DNA from: Corallococcus sp. NCRR | GTDB lineage: Bacteria > Myxococcota > Myxococcia > Myxococcales > Myxococcaceae | Length of the DNA: 64,000 bases | Direction: 5' to 3' | NCBI RefSeq assembly: GCF_026965535.1 | Contig: NZ_CP114039.1 | Location: 4,650,001 to 4,714,000 of the forward strand | Part shown: piece by piece, positions 56,611 to 64,000 of the stretch | How positions within the stretch are numbered: position 1 is the first letter of the stretch | How the letters are laid out: every line of letters starts with the position of its first letter | Translations under genes and position numbers: made by a program | Notes under the pieces: generated by a model | Told to the model about the DNA's origin: nothing | The model's input: the letters and a program-made list of their open reading frames with translations, nothing else | The model's database searches: none

Positions 56611-56635
56611 GGCGCCACCTCGCGTGGGTGGCGCC
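56611..56635 (+). terminator. Hairpin after the exporter gene
   Basis: Perfect 9-bp stem GGCGCCACC (56611-56619) and GGTGGCGCC (56627-56635) with a 7-nt loop, 13 bp after the exporter stop. No U-tract follows, so termination efficiency is uncertain. Confidence 0.5.
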
Positions 56636-56710
56636 GTGGGCCTGGCGGTCACCTGCGCGCGCTCGAGTTGCGGTCCCAGGGCGTGGGTGGTGAATTGCCC
56701 TCCATTTCCG

Positions 56711-58771
56711 ATGAGCGCCCCCCTCCAGCCCCACCTCGCCCCTGACCCGCACCGGACGCGGCTCGACGGCCTGCTCCTCGTGGCGCTCGTCGTCTGGGGG
56801 CTCGCGCAGCTGGCGCCGCATCTGGCCCATCCCGCCATCTACAACTGGGACGAGGCGATGCATCAGGCCGCCACGCGCGGCACGCACGACACCTTCTTCA
56901 CGCCGCACCTCTACAAGGACCCGCTCTACCCGAGCGACATCCGGCACTGGTGGGCCGCGAACGTCTGGATGCACAAGCCCACGGGCCCCTTCTGGTTCGG
57001 GGCGCTGATGATGCACGTGGTGGGGGTGACGCCGCTCGCGCTGCGGCTGGCCTCGCTGCTGGGCCACCTGGCCGCGGGGGCCGCCATCTACCTCATCGCC
57101 CGGCGGCCCGCGGGGCGGGCGTGGGCCACGCTGGCGGCGGTGGGGTTCCTGGCGCTGCCCTTCGGTTGGCAGCTGGTGCAGGGGCGCTTCTTCGGGGACG
57201 TGACGGACTGCACGCTGGCGGGCTGCAACGCCGTGGCGGTGGCGCTGCTCTTCCACGCCACGCGGGAGCGCTCCTGGAAGTGGGGGCTCGCGGCGGGAGC
57301 CGTGGTGGGGCTGGGCTTCCTCTGCAAGACGGGGCTCGCGCTGACGCCGCTGGGCGTGGCCGCGACGCTGTGGCTGCTGGGCCGGCTGCGCTTCTGTCCG
57401 GGCCCCAGGCTCGCCACGGTGGTGGCCATGGGGGCCGCGGCCTTCGTGGTGGCGGCGCCGTGGAGCCTCTACTCCGCGTGGCGCTGGCCGGAGCTGCACG
57501 ACCTGGAGTCGCGCGTCACGCGCGCGCACCTCTTCCCTGACCCCTCCGTGGACGTGGGGCCCTGGCGCCGCCCGCTGGACGCCGTCCTCAACGAGGTCAA
57601 CCGCACGAGCCTCCAGCCGCTCCCGAACGTGCTGCCCCTGGCCGCCTTCTGCTGGCTGCTGGTGCGCGCCGTGCGCAAGCGGGACCTGGAGACGGTGGGG
57701 CTCGCCCTGTGGGTGGGGGCGACGTGGCTCGTCCTGTCGCTGGGCACGGTGAAGGTCCCGGCCATCGCCTGGGGCGCGGTGCCCGCGGTGCTGGCCGCGC
57801 TGGCCATCGCGGGCTCGGACGCGTGGCGCCATCCGACGCTCGCGGCGCTGCTCCTGGCGGCGCTCGGCACGCCGCTGGCCATGGAGCACCTGCCCGCGCT
57901 GACGCGGATGCGCGAGTCGCTCCCCGCGTCCTGGGGCCAGACGCGGACGCTCCCGGGGCTCGCCGAAGGGCTGGTGATGGCCTTCTTCGCGGGGGCGTTC
58001 ACCGCCGTGGTGTGGCGGCTGGCGCGCCGGCCCGCGTGGATGACGGGCGCGCTGGGGCTCGTGGCGTCGGGCGTGCTCGCGTGGCACCTGGCCGTCACGC
58101 TGCCGGTGGAGAAGGCGCGCTACGAGAAGGAGCACCTTGAAGAGCTGTACGTCAGCCATTCGCGCGAGGTGGGGCTGGCGCTGTCCCGGAACACGCCGGA
58201 GCGCAGCGTCGTCTTCGCCGCGCTGGACTCGGATGCGCCGCTCAACTTCGAGAACCTGAACCTCATGTTCTGGAGCGGGCGCATGACGTACCGGCGGGCT
58301 CCGGACGTGGCCCTCGCGCACGAGCGCGGGTATCACCCCTATCTCGTCTCCCCGCTCGCGGAGCGCTACGCGCCCGTGCCGGGAGTGCCGCCCCAGGCCG
58401 CGCTGCGCGCCTACGACCTGGATGCGCCGCTGCCCCAGCCCGCGCCCCTGCCTGATGGCATCACGCCCTTGTCCGTGCGGCAGGGGAACCTGGAGGTGCT
58501 CGGCTTCGCGTCCCGGAAGCTGGGCCACGGCCTGGAGCGCTACGCCTTCTATGTCCGGGCGCTCGGCCTGCCCCAGCCGCTGCGGGTCACCTTCCACGGC
58601 CCGGACGGCATCGTGGAGCGCGTGTTGGAGCCCGGAGCGACGCTGCGCAGGCCCCAGGCCCTGGTGGGCGCGGCGTGGTTCATCCTGCCCGCGCTGGGGC
58701 CGCCCCGCGCGAAGGTGACCCACCTGGAGTTCGGCGCCGTGGGGCAGCGCGTGGCCGTGTCACCTCCGTGA
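56711..58771 (+). CDS. ArnT/PMT-like membrane glycosyltransferase
   Basis: A 686-residue GT-C glycosyltransferase. The first helix is followed by the acidic motif YNWDEAMHQA (the D-E of GT39/GT83 enzymes). A later loop has KDPLYPSDIRHWW and HKPTGPFWFGALM, as in ArnT (P-P/G-x-x-W pattern). About 11 membrane helices follow, then a 230-residue periplasmic C-terminal domain. It probably moves a sugar from a polyprenyl phosphate to a surface lipid or glycan. The ATG at 56711 lacks a clear ribosome-binding site. Confidence 0.82.
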   Translation: MSAPLQPHLAPDPHRTRLDGLLLVALVVWGLAQLAPHLAHPAIYNWDEAMHQAATRGTHDTFFTPHLYKDPLYPSDIRHWWAANVWMHKPTGPFWFGALMMHVVGVTPLALRLASLLGHLAAGAAIYLIARRPAGRAWATLAAVGFLALPFGWQLVQGRFFGDVTDCTLAGCNAVAVALLFHATRERSWKWGLAAGAVVGLGFLCKTGLALTPLGVAATLWLLGRLRFCPGPRLATVVAMGAAAFVVAAPWSLYSAWRWPELHDLESRVTRAHLFPDPSVDVGPWRRPLDAVLNEVNRTSLQPLPNVLPLAAFCWLLVRAVRKRDLETVGLALWVGATWLVLSLGTVKVPAIAWGAVPAVLAALAIAGSDAWRHPTLAALLLAALGTPLAMEHLPALTRMRESLPASWGQTRTLPGLAEGLVMAFFAGAFTAVVWRLARRPAWMTGALGLVASGVLAWHLAVTLPVEKARYEKEHLEELYVSHSREVGLALSRNTPERSVVFAALDSDAPLNFENLNLMFWSGRMTYRRAPDVALAHERGYHPYLVSPLAERYAPVPGVPPQAALRAYDLDAPLPQPAPLPDGITPLSVRQGNLEVLGFASRKLGHGLERYAFYVRALGLPQPLRVTFHGPDGIVERVLEPGATLRRPQALVGAAWFILPALGPPRAKVTHLEFGAVGQRVAVSPP

Positions 58772-58804
58772 GCCGGCTGCCAGGGATGGACCGTGGCAGC
58801 CGGC
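58772..58804. terminator. Bidirectional terminator between convergent genes
   Basis: Perfect 11-bp stem GCCGGCTGCCA (58772-58782) and TGGCAGCCGGC (58794-58804) beginning right after the glycosyltransferase stop and 10 bp before the end of the DNRLRE gene on the other strand. Confidence 0.7.
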
Positions 58805-58814
58805 GGTCCTCACC

Positions 58815-61172
58815 TCACGGCGTGGCCGTGGGGAGGGTGTAATAGACAATCAGCCGCGGCCAGCGGGCCGAGGTGTTCGAGTACTCGCGCGAGTCGTACA
58901 CCGAGCGGCTCCCCGGGGAGTCGAGCCGCAAGGAGAGCAGCCCGTCCATGGACAGGACCTCCTGCACCACCGGCACCAGCAGCGGGCTCGCGTTGATGCC
59001 CGCCTGCGTGGTGTACGGCGCGGGCCGGGCCGGGAGCTGCCAGGAGCCCAGCTCGCAGCTGAAGACGGAGGGCTTGGTGTTCCAGGTGAGGCCCGCCTCG
59101 CTCCACGTGTTGTTGCGAACCCAGCGCATGTAGACGTTGCCGTCCGCGCCCGCCGTGACGTCGCTGCTGCCCGTGGCCGTGGTCACCAGGACGACGGAGG
59201 CCACCTGGGCGGTGGGCGGGAGGGCCGCGAGGTTGAAGCGCAGGAAGGTCTCCGCGTCGTCCCGGTCCACGGTCAGGGCCATGGACGCGCCCGCGTTCGC
59301 GTTCGGGTTGCTCATCCAGACAGACGCGTCCGCCACCGGGAAGAAGGAGGCCGCCTCCAGGTGGGTGGTCACCTGCGGGTCGCCCGGTTCGAAGTAGCTG
59401 ACGACCAGCCGCGGCCGCTCGCTGGCGACGCCGTACTCCCGCGAGCGGTACACCGTGTGGTAGCCCGGGGACCTCAGCCGGAAGGAGATGAGCCCATCCG
59501 AGTCCAGCGCCTGCTGCACGGGCGCCTTCAGCTTCGCATCGGCGTTGACGCCCAGCTGCAGGGGCTTCGGAGAGCTGTTGCTGTTCCACAGCCACCAGGA
59601 GCCCAGGTCGCTCCCCGTCACGGGGGGCCGGTTGTTCCAGGTCATGCCCGTCTCGCTCCACGTGTCATCCGGCACCAGGTGCGCGTAGACGCTGCCGTCG
59701 CCGCCCGCGGAGGAGCCGTCATAGGCCAGGGCCTCCAGGCGGACCGAGGCGATGTGCGAGCCCGCCGGGATGCCGCCCAGGTTGAAGCGCAGGTAGGTCT
59801 CACCCTTGCCGGAGTCGACCCACAGGTTCTGGTTGGCGCCGTAGTTCGTGGTCGGGCTCAAAGACCAGACGTACGTGTCCGCCTCCGGCTCCAGGACCAC
59901 CTGCGTGGGCGCGGAGGCGACGGGCGTGGGGCAGGGGGGCGGCACGAAGTAGGAGACGATCAACTGGGGCCAGCGGGCCGAGGTGTTCGAGTACTCGCGC
60001 GAGTGATAGTTCGTCCGGTACCCGGGCGAATCCAGCCGCAGGGAGATCATCCCGTCCGACTCCAGCGCCTCCTGCACGGGCGCCACGAGCTTCGGGCTCG
60101 AGTTGATGCCCACCTGGGTCGTGTACTGGCCATCGCGGTTCCACAGCAGCCAGGAGCCCAGGTCGTCCGTGGAGGCGGCGGGCTTGTTGTTCCAGGTGAT
60201 GCCGGTCTCGCTCCAGGCGTCGTCGGAGACCAGCCGCGTGTAGACGTTGCCGTCCGCGTTGTCATACGCGTAGCCGTCATTGGACGTGGCCACCAGGGAG
60301 ACGGCGACCACCTGCGCGTTCTCCGGGACGCTGCCCAGACCGAAGCGCAGGAAGGACTCCGCCGCCGTCCGGTCGACGGTCATCCCCCCGCTCCTGCCGT
60401 AGTTGGTGGTGGGGCTGCCCGACAGGACCTGCGCGTCCGCCTGCGGGTAGAGCGCCACGACCTGGAGATCCATGGTCACCTGCGGATCCCCGGGCTCGAA
60501 GTAGTTGATGATGAGCCGGGGCCGCTCGCTCGCGACGCCGTGTTCACGCGAGCGGTACACCGTGTGGTAGCCCGGGGACATCAGCCGGAAGGAGATGAGC
60601 CCATCCGAGTCCAGCGCCTGCTGCACGGGCGCCTTCAGCTTCGGGCTGAAGTTGGCGCCGACCTGCAAGGGTTTGGGCGTGGTGTTGGGGTTCCAGAGCC
60701 ACCAGGAGCCCAGCCTGTCGCCGCTCACGGCGGGCCGGTTGTTCCAGGTCATGCCCGTCTCGCTCCAGGTGTCGTCCGGCACCAGGTGCGCATAGACGCT
60801 GCCGTCACCGCCCGCGGAGGAGCCGTCATAGGACAGGGTCTGCATCACGACCGAGGCGATGTGCGAACCCGCCGGGATGCCGCTCAGGTTGAAGCGCAGG
60901 TAGGTCTCGGCCTTGGCGGAGTCGACGATGAGGTTCTGCGCGGTGCCGTAGTTCACCCCCGGGCTGGCGGCCCGGACGTACGTGTCCGCCTCCGGCTCCA
61001 GGATGATCTGCTTGGGCGTGGGGACCGCCATGAGCGGAGTGGCCCGGGCCCGGGCAGGAGGGGCTGGCGCCGGAGGGGCTTCGCCGGCATCACAGCCAGG
61101 GACGAGCCCCGCCACGAGCGGCGCGATGAGAAGGGAACGGAGCGACTGCTTCCACGGGGGTGCGCGATACAT
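58815..61172 (-). CDS. Lipoprotein with four DNRLRE/CBM96-like domains
   Basis: A 785-residue secreted protein. The signal ends in a lipobox (VPGC near residue 27). Four beta-sandwich domains of about 180 residues follow, each starting with an EADTYV-like strand, then a TYLRFNL or FLRF strand, a DDTWSETGMTWNN block and a final SRE-Y or RPRLI strand. Domains 1 and 3 are close copies, and so are 2 and 4, so the protein arose by doubling of a two-domain unit. Such domains bind polysaccharides such as alginate or mannan. No catalytic domain is present. Confidence 0.85.
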   Translation of the reverse strand: MYRAPPWKQSLRSLLIAPLVAGLVPGCDAGEAPPAPAPPARARATPLMAVPTPKQIILEPEADTYVRAASPGVNYGTAQNLIVDSAKAETYLRFNLSGIPAGSHIASVVMQTLSYDGSSAGGDGSVYAHLVPDDTWSETGMTWNNRPAVSGDRLGSWWLWNPNTTPKPLQVGANFSPKLKAPVQQALDSDGLISFRLMSPGYHTVYRSREHGVASERPRLIINYFEPGDPQVTMDLQVVALYPQADAQVLSGSPTTNYGRSGGMTVDRTAAESFLRFGLGSVPENAQVVAVSLVATSNDGYAYDNADGNVYTRLVSDDAWSETGITWNNKPAASTDDLGSWLLWNRDGQYTTQVGINSSPKLVAPVQEALESDGMISLRLDSPGYRTNYHSREYSNTSARWPQLIVSYFVPPPCPTPVASAPTQVVLEPEADTYVWSLSPTTNYGANQNLWVDSGKGETYLRFNLGGIPAGSHIASVRLEALAYDGSSAGGDGSVYAHLVPDDTWSETGMTWNNRPPVTGSDLGSWWLWNSNSSPKPLQLGVNADAKLKAPVQQALDSDGLISFRLRSPGYHTVYRSREYGVASERPRLVVSYFEPGDPQVTTHLEAASFFPVADASVWMSNPNANAGASMALTVDRDDAETFLRFNLAALPPTAQVASVVLVTTATGSSDVTAGADGNVYMRWVRNNTWSEAGLTWNTKPSVFSCELGSWQLPARPAPYTTQAGINASPLLVPVVQEVLSMDGLLSLRLDSPGSRSVYDSREYSNTSARWPRLIVYYTLPTATP
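59370..60990 (-). repeat. Internal duplication of a ~1.1-kb unit in the DNRLRE gene
   Basis: Sequence around 59433-59530 recurs nearly unchanged at 60540-60637, an offset of 1107 bp (369 codons). Other near-identical segments at the same offset include the WSETGMTWNN block (around 59640 and 60747). The near-identity suggests recent duplication or gene conversion between domain pairs. Confidence 0.75.
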
Positions 61173-61193
61173 GCGAGGGCACTCGGGGTCACG

Positions 61194-61346
61194 CGCGCCG
61201 GTCCTTTCCGGCGCGACGTGCGCACCTTGAGCAACCCTTGCGCCAGGGCGCGGAGGACGCCGAAACCCCTGTCACTTCCAGTGCTTGCGCGGCGAGGAGC
61301 CGCATGACGCCGCCCGTGACGGGATGGAACGTGCCAGAACCGGCAC
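61194..61346. other. Hairpin-rich divergent intergenic region
   Basis: The 270-bp gap between divergent lipoprotein genes holds CGCGCCGG/CCGGCGCG (61194-61201 with 61208-61215) and GTGCC/GGCAC (61331-61335 with 61342-61346). No gene or clear promoter is seen; the second repeat may be an operator. Confidence 0.35.
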
Positions 61347-61442
61347 GCGCGTGGAGGCGCCCCGCGGACGCGGATGTCATGGGCCTCGCCGTGTTGGCGG
61401 CTCGAGCGCAAAGACATTCCAGGTGCGTGCGTTCGCAGGTCA

Positions 61443-62954
61443 ATGCGCCACCTCATTCCATTGCTCCTGCTGACCAGCCTTTGCACCCTGCTCGCGTGCA
61501 AGCCTCGCGAATCGTGGGTTACGCCCACACCCATTCCCCCGGGGTATGACTTTCCAGGCGACCGGGAGGAAATCCAGCACTGGGCGGACACATGGAACAC
61601 CGCCCGCATCACCCCCAAGGCCTGGAACCTCTGGGCGGGGCTGCACGCCGATTCCGGACAGACCTATCCGGGAACCGGGCTCCCCATGCCCGTGTGGGAC
61701 ACCTGGAACGGCGAGGAGCTCTTCCCGGCCCCGGGGGAGCCAACGCCAGACGTGTCACGGCGCAAGGCCACCCATGGCTTCCACGGGCCCCGCCAGTTCC
61801 ACCACCCCGCGGGCTCGGGGCCGGTCGTCACGCCGACCGACCAGCTCGTCTCCTTCAACAAGTTCAATCCGGAGATGGCCGCGTACCTGACGCAGGGCCA
61901 TCCGGCCGCGCCGGGAGGACCGTCGTACTTCTACAACCGCTTCACCAGCCTGGCGGACCTCAACAGCCAATGGCCGGCGAACACCCCCACCGCGCAGCGG
62001 ACCGTGCGGCAGGCGCCGTACACCGCGCCCTCCGCGGGGAACCGCGGCTCGGCGGCCATGGAGCTCAAGCCCGTGCTGTACCTGGTGAAGAAGCACAAGC
62101 CCACGCCGGTGCCCGTGTGGAGGGGCTTCGCGGGCAGCGTCAACTCCGGGACCACGTGCACGCCGGAGGGACAAGAGGCGGACCAGTGCCATCCCACGCC
62201 GTCGCTGTGGCGGACGTGCGCCATCGTGGACCCCACGGCGCCGGCGGATGCCCCCATCACGGAGGCCACCCCCGAGCAGGTGAAAAACGCCCATCCCGGT
62301 GCCGCGATCCTCAGCTGCGAGCACTACCTGCACACGCCGCTCTCCGCCATCTACTCCTTCCAGATGACCGCGGACGAGGCCCAGGCCTTCAACAGCACCA
62401 ACATCGAAGGGCTCCAGGCGGAAGCGGGCGACTACGCCGTCCTCTCGGCGATGCACGTCAACACCAAGGAGCTCGTCAACTGGACGTGGCAGACCTTCTG
62501 GTGGCAGCCCGGCGGTGACACGCCGGATGACTTTCCCGGAAGCAAGAAGGGGATGACGGACAAGGTCACGGGGGCGGGGCGCAACTATGCGATGTGCACG
62601 GCCTACAACCAGACCCAGGGCCAGGGCAGCGGCAAGATGACCGTCTGCTTCAATCCCTACCTGGAGACCTCGCCGAACATCCCCAAGGGCGTCCAGAGCA
62701 ACTGCATGACGTGCCATGGCACCGCGGCCGTGGCCAGCGCCTTCGCGAACACCGCCAGCAGCCCGCCCGCGACGTGGGTGCTCCAGACGCCCTCGTATCC
62801 CTGTGACTACAAGGCGCCCATCGACTTCGCCACGTACCCCTGGTTCACGGGCTTCACGACCACGGACTTCTCCTGGGCCATCCCGGCGGATCCCCAGCCG
62901 CTCCCCCAGAACCCGAACAACCTCCCGTCCCCGGCGACGTTGAACTGTCCTTGA
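61443..62954 (+). CDS. Lipoprotein with a single CxxCH heme-type motif
   Basis: A 503-residue lipoprotein (LLAC lipobox near residue 19). The only recognised feature is CMTCH at residues 421-425, a possible covalent heme c site. The rest is rich in aromatic residues, Pro and Thr with scattered Cys, with no catalytic motif that I know. A distant Met or His would complete the heme. It could be a surface electron carrier or a binding protein that uses the Cys structurally. It is divergent from the DNRLRE lipoprotein. Confidence 0.7.
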   Translation: MRHLIPLLLLTSLCTLLACKPRESWVTPTPIPPGYDFPGDREEIQHWADTWNTARITPKAWNLWAGLHADSGQTYPGTGLPMPVWDTWNGEELFPAPGEPTPDVSRRKATHGFHGPRQFHHPAGSGPVVTPTDQLVSFNKFNPEMAAYLTQGHPAAPGGPSYFYNRFTSLADLNSQWPANTPTAQRTVRQAPYTAPSAGNRGSAAMELKPVLYLVKKHKPTPVPVWRGFAGSVNSGTTCTPEGQEADQCHPTPSLWRTCAIVDPTAPADAPITEATPEQVKNAHPGAAILSCEHYLHTPLSAIYSFQMTADEAQAFNSTNIEGLQAEAGDYAVLSAMHVNTKELVNWTWQTFWWQPGGDTPDDFPGSKKGMTDKVTGAGRNYAMCTAYNQTQGQGSGKMTVCFNPYLETSPNIPKGVQSNCMTCHGTAAVASAFANTASSPPATWVLQTPSYPCDYKAPIDFATYPWFTGFTTTDFSWAIPADPQPLPQNPNNLPSPATLNCP

Positions 62955-63036
62955 ACTGGAGGGGCTGGAGCGGGGGCCGGGCCGCCACATCACGGAAGGA
63001 GACGCGTGGGGCTATGCTCCGGCTCCACGAGTCCCC

Positions 63037-64000
63037 ATGGAAAAAACTCCAAATCTCCAGGAAGCCATCCAGCGGTTCAATCAGGGGTGTGCTGCTTTCG
63101 AGCGCGCGTGGGCCGTCCAGGCCGTGGATCGCTTGAAGTGCGAAGTGGAGAGCCGTACGGCGTTCGTGGACGTGGTGGGCGCCCTGGAATGGGCAGTCAA
63201 GCACTGCCTGGAACAGTACTACTCGGAGAAGGTGAGCGAGGAGGAACTGCGGAAGGCGACCACACAGACATTCGAGAGGATGCTCAAGAAGCTCGCTCAG
63301 AAGGCCCATCCGAGCCTCGATCGGGAGAGCAGACGCGAACTCCAGACAGCCCGCCAACTGCGCAACCTCGTTCAGCACGAAGCCGCGGCCGCGCATCATG
63401 CTGATCTGCGAAAGGCCATCCGGGTCGTCCGCCGCATCCTGAGCGGTTATCTGCCCGCCTTGGAGGAGCAACTCGCCGTTCCTCCTCTAGAAGTCGAAAG
63501 CGGGTATACGGCGCCAGTTGCCCACGAAATGGCCGCTGGGCTCCGGCCCGCCCATCGTCATCAGGGGGGCGACGCCTGGGTGACCCGCGCCCTTGAGGTG
63601 GGACTCCAGCGGCTCCGGCAGGGACGTGCACAGCATTACGATGCAACGATTGACTCCCTCAAGCTGGAAGCCAAGACGTTCTTGACCCGGCAGGCGCTGG
63701 ACTTGCTGACGGCGGACCGGCGCGCTTCGGGAACGCTCCCTCTCCTTTCGGACTACATGGAGGCAGAGGCCAAGGACCTCCTCTTGCGCGGTGGTGGCAA
63801 GGGCCTGTCGCCCGAGGATGTGGAACGGCTCCGCCACCTGCTTCCGCTCATCAACCGGTATCCTTCCCTGTGTCTGGAGGCAGGTTGGCTCTGTCAGGCG
63901 GAAGGGCAAGGACTTCGATTCAAGGACACCTGCTTCCCCGCGCTCCTGGTGGGGCGCCATCTTGCGCGTTCCGGTGTCCAGGCCAGTCCTTTTCGAGGAG
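63037..64000 (+). CDS. HEPN-like domain protein (C-terminus beyond window)
   Basis: The frame opens at ATG 63037 and stays open for 321 codons to the window edge. It starts MEKTPNLQEAIQRFNQG and is almost wholly helical with no signal peptide. Residues 18-140 look like a HEPN bundle: after two helices comes LRNLVQHEAAAAHHADLRKA, where R109-N-x3-H114 fits the R-x4-6-H RNase motif with its polar neighbour. Residues 160-321 are helical and unrecognised. Codons such as GAA, AAA, CAA and AAT are more frequent than in neighbours. A ribonuclease of a toxin-antitoxin or antiphage system is inferred. Larger STAND-type architecture is possible. Confidence 0.6.
   Translation, partial: MEKTPNLQEAIQRFNQGCAAFERAWAVQAVDRLKCEVESRTAFVDVVGALEWAVKHCLEQYYSEKVSEEELRKATTQTFERMLKKLAQKAHPSLDRESRRELQTARQLRNLVQHEAAAAHHADLRKAIRVVRRILSGYLPALEEQLAVPPLEVESGYTAPVAHEMAAGLRPAHRHQGGDAWVTRALEVGLQRLRQGRAQHYDATIDSLKLEAKTFLTRQALDLLTADRRASGTLPLLSDYMEAEAKDLLLRGGGKGLSPEDVERLRHLLPLINRYPSLCLEAGWLCQAEGQGLRFKDTCFPALLVGRHLARSGVQASPFRG

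Noticed and set aside
59361-61307. 648-codon plus-strand reading frame
   Set aside because: Antisense to the DNRLRE lipoprotein; its own repeats only reflect the repeated domains on the other strand.
62854-63960. Two minus-strand frames (205 and 157 codons) at the right end
   Set aside because: The plus-strand frame from 63037 is open to the edge and has a coherent helical protein with a HEPN-like motif; the minus frames have no recognisable features.

Overview
The window is about 70% GC, densely coded and strongly biased to G/C at third codon positions. It carries many lipoproteins, a C-terminal Cys/TM/Arg anchor of the MYXO-CTERM type and tandem Hsp70-like genes. Together these point to a myxobacterium (Myxococcota, probably the Corallococcus/Myxococcus group). 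This assignment is inferred from content; no rRNA gene is present.

Layout. 0-8.5 kb: an edge-truncated GGDEF-like gene, an RlmM-like rRNA methyltransferase, then a core run secA, rpsB, tsf, pyrH, frr separated by strong hairpins. 8.6-14.1 kb: sixA and cyaY on the minus strand, a lipoprotein, and a 1261-residue iron-sulfur flavoprotein that fuses a GltD-like half to a ferredoxin-reductase-like half. 14.3-26.1 kb: a surface-polysaccharide region with a methyltransferase, a GT-C-like membrane protein, a double GT4 protein with a Pro/Lys-rich partner, another GT4, and gmd-rmd for GDP-deoxyhexose. A NADAR-family gene and two hypotheticals lie inside it. 26.2-30.0 kb: a phytase and 5'-nucleotidase phosphate-scavenging pair, then a zinc-ribbon gene preceded by a strongly folded element.

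30.0-35.6 kb: an operon of a DUF2760 protein and two Hsp70-like proteins, next to a tRNA-Ala(CGC) with an almost ideal sigma-70 promoter and a GNRA-capped terminator. 35.8-42.1 kb: a TPR protein, ctaB, an ABC-2 exporter and a cupredoxin lipoprotein. 42.1-45.0 kb: a Cpx-like envelope-stress operon (Spy/CpxP-like protein, small protein, response regulator, sensor kinase) with a CpxR-spaced direct repeat upstream. 45.3-51.7 kb: a cold-shock protein and assorted enzymes (cupin, metallophosphoesterase, DoxX with an HxlR regulator, DTW-type tRNA modification enzyme, HAD phosphatase, M20 peptidase).

51.9-64 kb is the accessory part: two duplicated FemAB/GNAT-like acyltransferases flanking an OafA-type O-acyltransferase, a FloR/CmlA-family exporter, an ArnT-like glycosyltransferase, a four-domain DNRLRE/CBM96-like lipoprotein and a CxxCH lipoprotein. 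At the right edge an open reading frame carries a HEPN-like R-x4-H motif and less GC-biased codons. It may be the first gene of a defence-type locus beyond the window. No CRISPR array, insertion sequence or prophage was seen.
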